Source of the DNA: Flavobacteriales bacterium | Lineage (GTDB): Bacteria; Bacteroidota; Bacteroidia; JANQJC01 | Direction of reading: 5' to 3' | Assembly: GCA_028281825.1 (NCBI GenBank) | Contig: JANQJC010000124.1 | Coordinates: 1-64,000, forward strand | Length of the DNA stretch: 64,000 bases | Shown here: positions 1-7,800 of the stretch, in pieces | Layout: the number at the start of each line of letters is the position of its first letter | How positions within the stretch are numbered: position 1 is the first letter of the stretch | Notes under the pieces: generated by a model | What the model saw: the letters and a program-made list of their open reading frames with translations, nothing else | What the model was told of the DNA's origin: nothing | The model's database searches: none | Made by a program: the position numbers and the translations under genes

Positions 1-83
1 GTTCTTGACTTATCTAGCCCTAACGTAATCTCTGTTTCTTCTCACTTGATGTAGTTTTTGTTTGTGTAAAACTAATTACTGGT

Positions 84-117
84 AAATATAAAAGCCCTAA
101 CCAAATTGGCCAGGGCT
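84..117 (-). terminator. Rho-independent terminator of the minus-strand operon
   Basis: On the minus strand AGCCCTGGCC (117-108) can pair with GGTTAGGGCT (102-93), a 10-bp stem containing two G:U pairs around the loop AATTT, followed by TTTATATTT. It lies just beyond the stop codon of the 93-aa gene, where the operon should end. Confidence 0.6.
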
Positions 118-143
118 AATATGCGATATACACATCAATGCTA

Positions 144-425
144 CTATCCCATGTTTTCAAAATCAATCGTCATCTTAAAAGCCCTTGAGGCTTTCTGAAC
201 TACTTGTTCCCAATTTTCTCTGGGACAATCAAAATAAATGGAGTAGAGCTCATTAATACTCTTTCTGCTTTCAAGCAACAAGGTTAGTTTTTTTCTAATT
301 ATATCTAATTCCTCACCGTTAGCAGTCTCCATTTTTGTTTTCCAAAGTAGCTCTTGCTCATCAATACACGACATTAATTCATGATAGTCATTTTGAGTTG
401 CCTGGATTGATTGCGAATTAAACAT
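144..425 (-). CDS. Hypothetical 93-aa helical protein
   Basis: I do not recognise a family. The protein is short, rich in Glu, Lys and Leu, and looks wholly alpha-helical, with a Cys-Ile-Asp segment near residue 20 and a second Cys near residue 68. It has no signal peptide, so it should be cytoplasmic. It starts 26 bases after the stop of the coiled-coil lipoprotein gene and is followed by a hairpin terminator, so it is probably the last gene of a three-gene operon with the lipoprotein and the outer-membrane barrel protein. Length, codon use and position support a real gene; the function is unknown. Confidence 0.55.
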   Translation of the reverse strand: MFNSQSIQATQNDYHELMSCIDEQELLWKTKMETANGEELDIIRKKLTLLLESRKSINELYSIYFDCPRENWEQVVQKASRAFKMTIDFENMG

Positions 426-451
426 ATATTGAGGTTTTAGTTCGTTTATTA

Positions 452-1012
452 TTACTTGTCTTCCACGCTCTTCCAGCCTTCTTTGGCCTTTTCAAAACGG
501 GCTTCAAGCTCATTTACTTCCTGGCGCATCTCATCGCTAAGCTTATTCATATTTTCATCTACTTTCATCTTTTTAGTTTGGAAGGTCTTGTCTATTTCTT
601 CCACGGTTTCGTCTAGCTCTTCATAAGCTATATCATCAATCTCTTGTACAAACTCTTTGAACTCATTAAATGACTGCTCAGCCCTATCGCCTTGCGTTTG
701 GAAATCAGCTTTCACTTTTTCAAACCGGGCTTCTATCTCAGCCACTTCTTTTTTGGCTGTTTCATCCATTTCTTCTGTATTTGCTTCTGCTTTCTGCTTT
801 AGCTCATTGTATTTGGTTTCCACTTCTTCCCAGTTTTCAACACTTTCCTGCTTTACATCAGCTTCCACTGAATTCACGTATTCTTTGAATTCCATACGTG
901 CCTCCGTAGCTTCTTTTTGGGTTGATTCTGAGCAGCTCACTATACCCATTATTAAAAGGGCAAATGCCGTGGTTACTCCATATATCTTCATTGTTCTACT
1001 CTTAGTTTTCAT
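452..1012 (-). CDS. Coiled-coil lipoprotein with an internal duplication
   Basis: A 186-aa protein with a type II signal peptide: a basic N terminus, a hydrophobic stretch and a lipobox ending in Cys27 (IVSC), so it should be lipid-anchored in the envelope. The mature part is almost entirely charged helix. It is built from two related copies of about 65 residues: the first starts EFKEYVNSVE (near 42) and ends EARFEKVKADF, the second starts EFKEFVQEID (near 117) and ends EARFEKAKEGW. The upstream sequence AAAACCAAAATAAGTT before the ATG is typical of Bacteroidota starts; an internal Met8 is also possible. Similar small coiled-coil lipoproteins are common in Bacteroidota, usually without known function. 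A stress or envelope-spacing role would be a guess. Confidence 0.75.
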   Translation of the reverse strand: MKTKSRTMKIYGVTTAFALLIMGIVSCSESTQKEATEARMEFKEYVNSVEADVKQESVENWEEVETKYNELKQKAEANTEEMDETAKKEVAEIEARFEKVKADFQTQGDRAEQSFNEFKEFVQEIDDIAYEELDETVEEIDKTFQTKKMKVDENMNKLSDEMRQEVNELEARFEKAKEGWKSVEDK

Positions 1013-1072
1013 AACTTATTTTGGTTTTAATTGATTATTACTTTATTTGAAAATTCTTGATGGTGTTTATAC

Positions 1073-1723
1073 TTAAAAGATGATACCTACACCACCCATC
1101 ACGTTCCAGTCCCTGTTCTTAAGGTCGAGCGCATCATTGGTATCTTCTATTTCTTCTGCTCCGAAGCCATAGCGTGCATCCATTGATAAAAATAGTATAC
1201 CTAACTCAAAGTCTACACCCGCGCCTACAATACCACCATAATCTGAGCGATTTATATCTACATTTCGCTCAACCATTACATCAGTATCGGTCTGTTGAAC
1301 AGTATAGCTTGCGCTAGTCCTGTAGGCGTAATAGGGCCCTGCAAAAATGTTAGGATAAACTACATCGGCTATCGGCAGCCTGAGTTTGGCAAGTACAGGT
1401 ACCTCAAAATAGTTAATCTCATACTTTTCCTGAATGTTCAATGCATTTCTTTCATGCACAGCACCTTTCTTTCTAAACAAGAATTCAGGCTGTATTGCAA
1501 AGAATGAAACAGGGCTAATCTTCAAGAAAGCACCCGCAGCTATTGAATTTCTGAAGTTAACATCTTCAATGTCATTTCCATAAAGCTCACTTTGCGAAAA
1601 GCCAGCTTTACCACCAAATGCCACATTGGATTGACTAAATGCTGCAAAAACACCAAACAAAAAGATGATTAAAAAAACTATACCTTTTATTAAGGTCATA
1701 TTCATTTCATTTTCTACTTTCAT
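1073..1723 (-). CDS. Small outer-membrane beta-barrel protein (porin family)
   Basis: A 216-aa exported protein. The signal peptide runs from the double Met to the cleavage site AAFSQS, and the mature part consists of alternating beta strands ending in an aromatic residue (GGVGIIF), as in eight-stranded OmpX/PorT-like barrels of Bacteroidota (outer membrane protein beta-barrel family). The frame stays open for 34 codons further upstream, but I place the start at 1723 because AAAACCAAAGATT directly precedes that ATG, as for the next gene, and because the upstream residues would precede the signal peptide. It is probably the first gene of an operon with the lipoprotein and the 93-aa protein. 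Ligand and role are unknown. Confidence 0.75.
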   Translation of the reverse strand: MKVENEMNMTLIKGIVFLIIFLFGVFAAFSQSNVAFGGKAGFSQSELYGNDIEDVNFRNSIAAGAFLKISPVSFFAIQPEFLFRKKGAVHERNALNIQEKYEINYFEVPVLAKLRLPIADVVYPNIFAGPYYAYRTSASYTVQQTDTDVMVERNVDINRSDYGGIVGAGVDFELGILFLSMDARYGFGAEEIEDTNDALDLKNRDWNVMGGVGIIF

Positions 1724-1743
1724 AATCTTTGGTTTTAATGATT

Positions 1744-1764
1744 GTTGTTTATTAATAAAACAAC
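1744..1764 (-). other. Stem-loop in the 5' leader of the barrel/lipoprotein operon
   Basis: GTTGTTT (1744-1750) and AAACAAC (1758-1764) are perfect inverted repeats around a 7-base A/T loop, 20 bases before the chosen start codon at 1723. No U-tract follows, so it is not an obvious terminator. A near-consensus -7 element (CAAAGTA on the plus strand, 1770-1776) lies just upstream, which would place this stem in the mRNA leader. Confidence 0.35.
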
Positions 1765-1989
1765 CATGCCAAAGTAGATAAGAGGACATTAAACCCCTCA
1801 TAATCAGTAATTTAACTAAAAGCAAGAAAGGTAAGTAAGAAATTCTACAGTTAAAATGGGGAATTAAATACCCAATATTGGGAAAGAATCCTCAAGATTA
1901 ACGAGTGTCACAACAAAATTTCAGCACACAAGCAAACACACTTACAAATGCCAAATGACTCATTCTAAAGATTTTACGGACCATAAAAG

Positions 1990-2148
1990 CATTACGCAAT
2001 ACTATTTATAGGCCTTACTTTGGTTGGGTGCAGCAAGAAAATGGATAAAGAATTTTTATTTGAACTAAACAAAAATGGCTAAATAAGCCATGTAAGTTCA
2101 ATTTCTGCCAAAAATGACATGGTTAAACTTGAAAGAGTTTCAGATTAA
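1990..2148 (+). pseudogene. Remnant of a small lipoprotein gene
   Basis: In one plus-strand frame the translation reads a hydrophobic stretch and lipobox (FIGLTLVGCSKK), then MDKEFLFELNKNG, a TAA at 2080-2082, and then continues in the same frame with protein-like sequence (ISHVSSISAKNDMVKLERVS) to a second stop at 2146-2148. There is no start codon before the signal-like segment. A lipobox followed by plausible coding sequence interrupted by an in-frame stop suggests a decayed gene. The region is short, so chance cannot be excluded. Confidence 0.35.
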
Positions 2149-2235
2149 TACTTCAGTAAAGCTTAATATTTAATTCCTTATAATAGAGACTTCTTTTTAA
2201 GTCCTTACTAACCATTCTTTTTTCAATTATTAGCT

Positions 2236-2243
2236 TACTTTAG
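2236..2243 (+). promoter_or_regulatory. Possible -7 element TACTTTAG before the 165-aa gene
   Basis: TACTTTAG differs at one base from the Bacteroidota -7 consensus TAnnTTTG. It ends 5 bases before the TTG start codon at 2249, so the transcript would be nearly leaderless. No clear -33 TTTG is present at the expected distance, so confidence is low. Confidence 0.25.
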
Positions 2244-2248
2244 ATTAA

Positions 2249-2746
2249 TTGAAAGGGTTAATTCAAATATTAGTAGTTGCATTTTCGCTTTTAGGCACTT
2301 GCAATTTGTTTGGGCAAGATAATTCCAACAGAATTGCTATCAATAGAAACTCTGTTTTTATAGAATTTGGTGGAAATGCTCCTTTTATTTCCCTGAATTA
2401 TGATTGTTTAATCCGAACGAAAAAAGAAAACCTTAAATATGCTTTGACAGTTGGGGCTACCCATCATTTTAATGACATATTTGATATTTTGGTTGCACCA
2501 CAATTTAATGTATTGATTGGCAGAAATCTTATGGCAGAAGCTGGAACTGGAGTGACCATTCCAATTTCGTATATTGAAGATTGGGTATATATATTAAGGT
2601 TTGGTGGTAGGTATCAGAAAATCGGCGGAGGGATGATGTATCGGTTAGCTTTTACCCCTCTTATTTCTCCCCATAACGAAATGATTTTCTTTCCAATGTT
2701 TGGTGTTTCTATTGGTTATACATTTAAATGCAATAAAAAAAAGTGA
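2249..2746 (+). CDS. Exported hypothetical protein, probable small beta-barrel
   Basis: A 165-aa protein with a clear Sec signal peptide (M-K-G-L then a hydrophobic core, cleavage after LFGQ). The mature part has alternating hydrophobic strands, ends in GYTF followed by Cys-Asn and lysines, and resembles small outer-membrane or periplasmic beta proteins of Bacteroidota. The only sensible start is the TTG at 2249, because the signal peptide begins there and no ATG lies upstream in frame. I do not recognise a named family. The gene stands alone between the remnant at 1990 and the convergent O-antigen-ligase-like gene. Confidence 0.6.
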   Translation: MKGLIQILVVAFSLLGTCNLFGQDNSNRIAINRNSVFIEFGGNAPFISLNYDCLIRTKKENLKYALTVGATHHFNDIFDILVAPQFNVLIGRNLMAEAGTGVTIPISYIEDWVYILRFGGRYQKIGGGMMYRLAFTPLISPHNEMIFFPMFGVSIGYTFKCNKKK

Positions 2747-2820
2747 ATGGTATCCAGAGATGTGTAATAATATCGAGTATTAGTTAGTCTTAACATGAGA
2801 CTCTTATTTTGTCATTAAAG

Positions 2821-4758
2821 TTACACTCCTTTTAGGATATCATCTAAACTCCTACCTTTTTTGGTTTCATGAAAAACTTCTAACATCCACTTTTCTTGGT
2901 CAATAGCAGCTTTAATCCTCATTCTTAAAGCACTATCTATTTTACTATTCAGAAGATGGATTAAGTATTTCCTTGTTATTGCGGCTTTTATTGGCACCGG
3001 CACTTTTTCGCATTTCAAAAGTGCTTCCCATGCCTTGATGGCGTCGCCAGCATTGTAATAGGTTATCGCAAGGTTTTGTTTAGCTGTCTCAAAATTAGGA
3101 TTGATTATCAACGCTTGTTTGAAAAAATAAATCGCGCTATCTAAAGCGCTTAACTGTTGATAACAGGTAGCAAGGTTAGTGAGTGTCAATATATGATTAG
3201 GGTTGCAACGAAGTGCATTGATAAACTCACCTTTCGCTTCTTGTATTTTTCCTCCGTGATAAAATGAAAGGCCTGAATAAAAACCTATTGGCACCTTAAA
3301 ATAGTTTACATTATAAATGGCTTGATCTATTTTTTCATGAAAACTCATTACTTTATTCCATTGCTTTCTATTGCGGGAGTCATCCATTTTCTTAGCCAGG
3401 GCGTCGTTTTGAATTTTTAAATAATAGCCGCAGGCAACTGCCATTGACAAAATGCCTATTATAGGTAAGATAAATCTCGAGCCAGAATTTGATACAGCCT
3501 TTTCATTCTTATCAACTAAAGCAAGCATTCCAAGTATAAGTACCATGTGCGGCACTCTTTCTGTTGGAAATGAGAAACTGAAAATGGCAATCAATCCAGC
3601 AAAGCCAAAAAGCAATGATGCTCCAATGCTCCTATTTTCCCTGCTTCCCAATAATTTGAAAATATTGACGACAAGTAATACAATCAATACCACTGTTACC
3701 ATAAAACCCAACAAGCCCATTTCAGTCAGTATTTTCAATAACTCGTTGTGTGGTCGGAGAAAATACTTACTTCCGTGGTCACTTTTGGGGTCGGTAATCC
3801 CATATTCTCCAATTCTGAGCGGCCAATTACCCGCCCCAACACCTATCAATATATTATCCTGAAAAAGTGATATACTTCTATTCCATATCAGCAGACGTTC
3901 CGTAGTTGAGTTGTACTCATTATGAATATTGACCTCTTTATCTGTCAACAATTCAAAATAGTTCGTTTTAGCATTTAGATAACCCAAACCACCCACCACA
4001 CCTATCATTAGTAATGCTATATACCCCCATTTGAAAACAATACTTCGATAATTGAAAACATAAACTCCCATGCATGCTGCCACCCCAAAAAGAAGGGCCA
4101 AATAAGTCGCCTTATTCTGTAAAGCTATAATCATCAATATGTCAGAAAACAATAGTACACCCATAATAAGTTTATACTTCTTATCTCCTAACAGGATGAA
4201 TAGAAACGGCATACACATGAAAAAAAGCGGTGCAAAAAGATTAGGGTTCACCATTTGCGAGCCTACCTCTCCCATTTTGTTCCATTCAAAACCTAACTTG
4301 ATAAATTCCAGCACTCCCAATGCCAGCAGCAACCCATTGAAAACAAAAACTATCCATAGAAACAACTTCCTATTAAGCCCATCTAATATTAATAACGCAC
4401 TTAACAACAAGAAAAACAGATAGCAGACAACTGAGGATATGATATCGGACCAAGCCTCCACTAAATTTACAGCGTGGTAGCTTGAAATTACTTTCGCCAC
4501 AATAAATGCAAGAAAAGCTAAAGAAACTGGTCTTCTTAAGACATCAATCAGTGCTTTGGAAACCTCAAACCTTCCTCCTCTTGATAACAAAAAAACGAAC
4601 ACTCCAACAGCAATAGAGCATGAGAGAATTAAATGTCTTACAAAATAAGCAGGGTCGAAGTTATCTTCAGTAAGCACCAAAATAGGTAACACCATGCTTC
4701 CAAATAGAAACACTGTTGTGAGGTATGAAAGTTTACCCGCCCTTGTTTTTTTTGCCAT
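2821..4758 (-). CDS. O-antigen ligase/polymerase-like membrane protein with C-terminal TPRs
   Basis: A 645-aa inner-membrane protein. Residues about 10-450 form roughly a dozen transmembrane helices with a large loop containing RPHNELLKILTEMGLLG, the His-Asn / Glu-x-Gly pattern typical of the Wzy_C (O-antigen ligase / polymerase) family, which transfers or polymerises lipid-linked surface glycans on the periplasmic face. Residues about 490-610 contain TPR-like repeats (for example GEFINALRCNPNHILTL and AIYFFKQALIINPNFETA). This ligase-plus-TPR arrangement is known in the family. The gene lies downstream of the giant secreted protein on the same strand, beyond a terminator hairpin. Whether it acts on lipopolysaccharide, on an exopolysaccharide or on a glycoprotein cannot be told from sequence. 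Confidence 0.8.
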   Translation of the reverse strand: MAKKTRAGKLSYLTTVFLFGSMVLPILVLTEDNFDPAYFVRHLILSCSIAVGVFVFLLSRGGRFEVSKALIDVLRRPVSLAFLAFIVAKVISSYHAVNLVEAWSDIISSVVCYLFFLLLSALLILDGLNRKLFLWIVFVFNGLLLALGVLEFIKLGFEWNKMGEVGSQMVNPNLFAPLFFMCMPFLFILLGDKKYKLIMGVLLFSDILMIIALQNKATYLALLFGVAACMGVYVFNYRSIVFKWGYIALLMIGVVGGLGYLNAKTNYFELLTDKEVNIHNEYNSTTERLLIWNRSISLFQDNILIGVGAGNWPLRIGEYGITDPKSDHGSKYFLRPHNELLKILTEMGLLGFMVTVVLIVLLVVNIFKLLGSRENRSIGASLLFGFAGLIAIFSFSFPTERVPHMVLILGMLALVDKNEKAVSNSGSRFILPIIGILSMAVACGYYLKIQNDALAKKMDDSRNRKQWNKVMSFHEKIDQAIYNVNYFKVPIGFYSGLSFYHGGKIQEAKGEFINALRCNPNHILTLTNLATCYQQLSALDSAIYFFKQALIINPNFETAKQNLAITYYNAGDAIKAWEALLKCEKVPVPIKAAITRKYLIHLLNSKIDSALRMRIKAAIDQEKWMLEVFHETKKGRSLDDILKGV

Positions 4759-4784
4759 GATAATAACTACTGCCTGAAAATAAC

Positions 4785-4812
4785 AAAAGCAGGAAATATA
4801 CTCCTGCCTTTG
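4785..4812 (-). terminator. Hairpin terminator after the 1509-aa gene
   Basis: On the minus strand GCAGGA (4807-4802) pairs with TCCTGC (4794-4789) around a 7-base A/T loop, and TTTTG follows. It sits about 25 bases after the stop codon of the giant secreted protein and before the O-antigen-ligase-like gene, so readthrough or a separate promoter must serve the latter. Confidence 0.6.
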
Positions 4813-4836
4813 AAATTAATTAACCACAACCTTTTT

Positions 4837-7800
4837 CTACTTTCCACCTACAATCAGCTTTCCAGTGCCAATAAACTCATCGTCAGCTATCACCTTGTAG
4901 GTATACACACCATCTGCCATACCCTTGCGGAATATCCGTACAACCTGCTGGTCTGTCGCCACATCTCTCTGAACCATCCTTCCCTCAATGTCATATATCT
5001 CTATGTATACCTGCCTGGCTTCCACTCCTTGTATCTCCAGTGTGGTACTCTCATTGAATGGGTTAGGGAATACCCTTAATGTATGCCCCGGGTCACCAAT
5101 ATCCCCAATACTCAACGGAATGAGGAAGTCCACAAACCTTTCTCCTATAGTATGGAAAACCTCATTGGTAGCTACATGTTCATTATCAAAATAGATATGG
5201 GCGGTATTGCGTACCACGGTTCCTTTCAACAGGCCCGGCTTCAGGTTAACCGTGAACTTCACAAAACCAGCGTTCTCCATAGTGCCAACAGCACCTGGCG
5301 GTAAGCTAATGTCGCTTAACTCCCATCTTACCACTCCCCTGTCTTCTACCGTGAACTCGAAGGCATGGCTCGATTCGCCCTTCACTATAGTCATGGGATC
5401 AAGCTCTTCTGGCAAGGTATCCTCAATAACTATAACAGTGGTAGTGTCACTTCCCTGGTTCTGGAAGCGTACCGTATATTCCAATTGCTCGTCAGAAGTG
5501 ATATAATGCTGCACGTCAACGCCCAATGGACTGCCATACATACGGTTGCAACTACAGTCTTCTGTTATCTCCGTGCAGTCGAAGTCAATGGAGGGGATTT
5601 GGTCACCATTCTCAAGAATGTCGGAATAGCCCAATGAGACCATGCCTTGAACTGCACCTCCGCAACCCTCTACCGTTATTGCAGGAGCTGGCAAATAAGG
5701 GTGGGTCGGTTCTTGTTCTGCCTCAAGGCGGTAGGTAAACCCGTTAGCATCCAAACGTATCGTGTCCGTTTCCTGGCTATTGAGGTTAAACAAGTCTGTT
5801 GCGTATACTATATCATCCTGAAGGATAAAATAATCCAGGTCTCCGGCCATGTCTCCCAGCCCGGTATTCTTTATCCGGAACTCCACACTGTCATTATTCA
5901 CGCAGTAGGCCTCCAATTCTACCTGGGCCCCACCGTACAAATCATATACATCACAGCATTGTGAGGCATTATGGATACCTCCCGAACACACCGAGTAACC
6001 TATCAGGCCGGGGTCACAGTCCACTGTTACTGTGATGGCTATCCAGCCTGAGGCTCCCGCTGGTACGCTATCCAGTTGAAATTCATACAAGTTACCGCTC
6101 TGGGGGGTCTCCCAGGGTACTGAACTCCAGTTGACCGTGAGATAGGGACCCGCCGCAAACACCAGCGTGGGATTATAAGCCGTATGGGTACCAATATTAT
6201 GATAGTTCAGATGATAGGTGGACGTAGAGCAGGGAACCAGGCAAATGATACTCAGGTCTATATCCAATAAAGCACAATCGTAATCAGGGACCATACCGAT
6301 ATCAGCCTCTACAATACAAGTGCTGCTGTCTGTAGTGACCACCTGGGAAGGGGAACCGCAATGAGTCCAGTTGGCAGGAGTTTGTGCAGTAATTGTATAG
6401 GTGCCATAAGGGACAATAAAGCTGTATCGACCTGCATTATCTGTGGTGGCGTATATGGTATTGCCACCGCTCTCCGCCTCTACTATCCAGTTGGATAATG
6501 GATTGTCACTACCATCATATAAACAACCACCACCACTATTCTCATAAACTGTACCAGTGATTCGCACTAGAGGGTTACCTAGTGAATCTGTCCCATACCC
6601 AATTGTTAGGTGAGTGGTTATAATAGAATCACAGCCACCCACAGATATCGTATCGTGATAAATTCCTTCTTGGGTATATGTACTGGTACCAACAGTAAAA
6701 GCATCTCCATCACAAATGTTGGCATAGAGAACCGTGTCGCCACCAAAAACATCCAAATGCAATGTAACATTGGTGTTACATCCTCCATTTGTAGAAAAAT
6801 CGTATTGATAAACTCCTGTCTCAGTGTATGTGTTCGAACCTAAAATATAGCTACCACCATTACATATTGAAGAAAAAATGCTGGTATCCGTGTTTGCTGA
6901 TAATACTGTTAGATTGGTTCTCACGATTGAGTCACAACCATTAACAGTTGATAAGGTATTTACATAATATCCTGGTGCAGAATAGGTACCTGTGCCAACC
7001 GAAAAACTATCTCCATCACATATCACAGCTTCTATATTCACATCATAGGTAGGATAATAGGAGGCATGGACGGTTATCAAAGAGTCACATCCATATTGTG
7101 AAACCCTTGAGATATTATATGTACCTTCTTGACCAATGTAAAAATACTGCCATACTCCAGAAGGCCTATAACCCGACATGTCAATGAACTCTCCTGGACA
7201 GAATTGAACACTAAACGTAGTATCTACATGTGGTTCTACTGTAAGTTGTGTGATTACCGTTGAATCACAACCAATACTACTGGTTAAAGAATCGACATAA
7301 GTGCCAGCAACATAATATACGCTATTGCCCACCACTAATGAATCTCCCTGGCAAATAGTTTGTGGGTTTTGAATCACTGGAGGTTGCACTATTATTTCTA
7401 TGGTGTATTCTGTACTACAACCATTAGTATCTATAAGAGTTTGATTATATACCCCTGCCATTGTGTACGCATTATTACCAAAAGTATAACTCTGCCCAGG
7501 GCAAATAGAAACGCTAAATGAGGTATCTGCCGGTATCACCCTAAGGTTAGTGATGATGATTGAATCACACCCATTGATACTTTGTAGGTTACTGTAATGG
7601 ATTCCTGGGTCTCTGTATATAACACCACCTACTTCATAAGTTTCACCTTCACAGATTATGACATCATTAGTAAAACTATATTCAGGTAACACTGTTAGGT
7701 TTACTGTTACAATTGAATCGCAGCCAAATGATGACACTAAAGTGTTTGTATAAGTGCCAGAATTATAGTAGACAGATTGACCGATAACTAAAGAATCACC

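Larger units (their letters stand above)
1724..2248. other. Intergenic region between divergent genes
   Basis: About 525 bases without an intact gene. It holds the leader hairpin of the minus-strand operon (1744-1764), a decayed lipoprotein-like reading frame on the plus strand (1990-2148), and a short inverted repeat ATGGCT/AGCCAT at 2075-2091. Apart from these and a possible -7 element at 2236-2243 I see nothing. Confidence 0.5.

Noticed and set aside
1-83. Left edge stretch as part of a gene
   Set aside because: No convincing frame, motif or hairpin apart from the minus-strand terminator next to it; nothing supportable.
1295-1507. Plus-strand frame opposite the barrel protein gene
   Set aside because: It lies entirely inside the barrel gene on the opposite strand and lacks protein-like features.
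6825-6845. GTTCGAACC, similar to a tRNA T-loop
   Set aside because: It lies in the coding sequence of the giant secreted protein and no acceptor or anticodon stem surrounds it.
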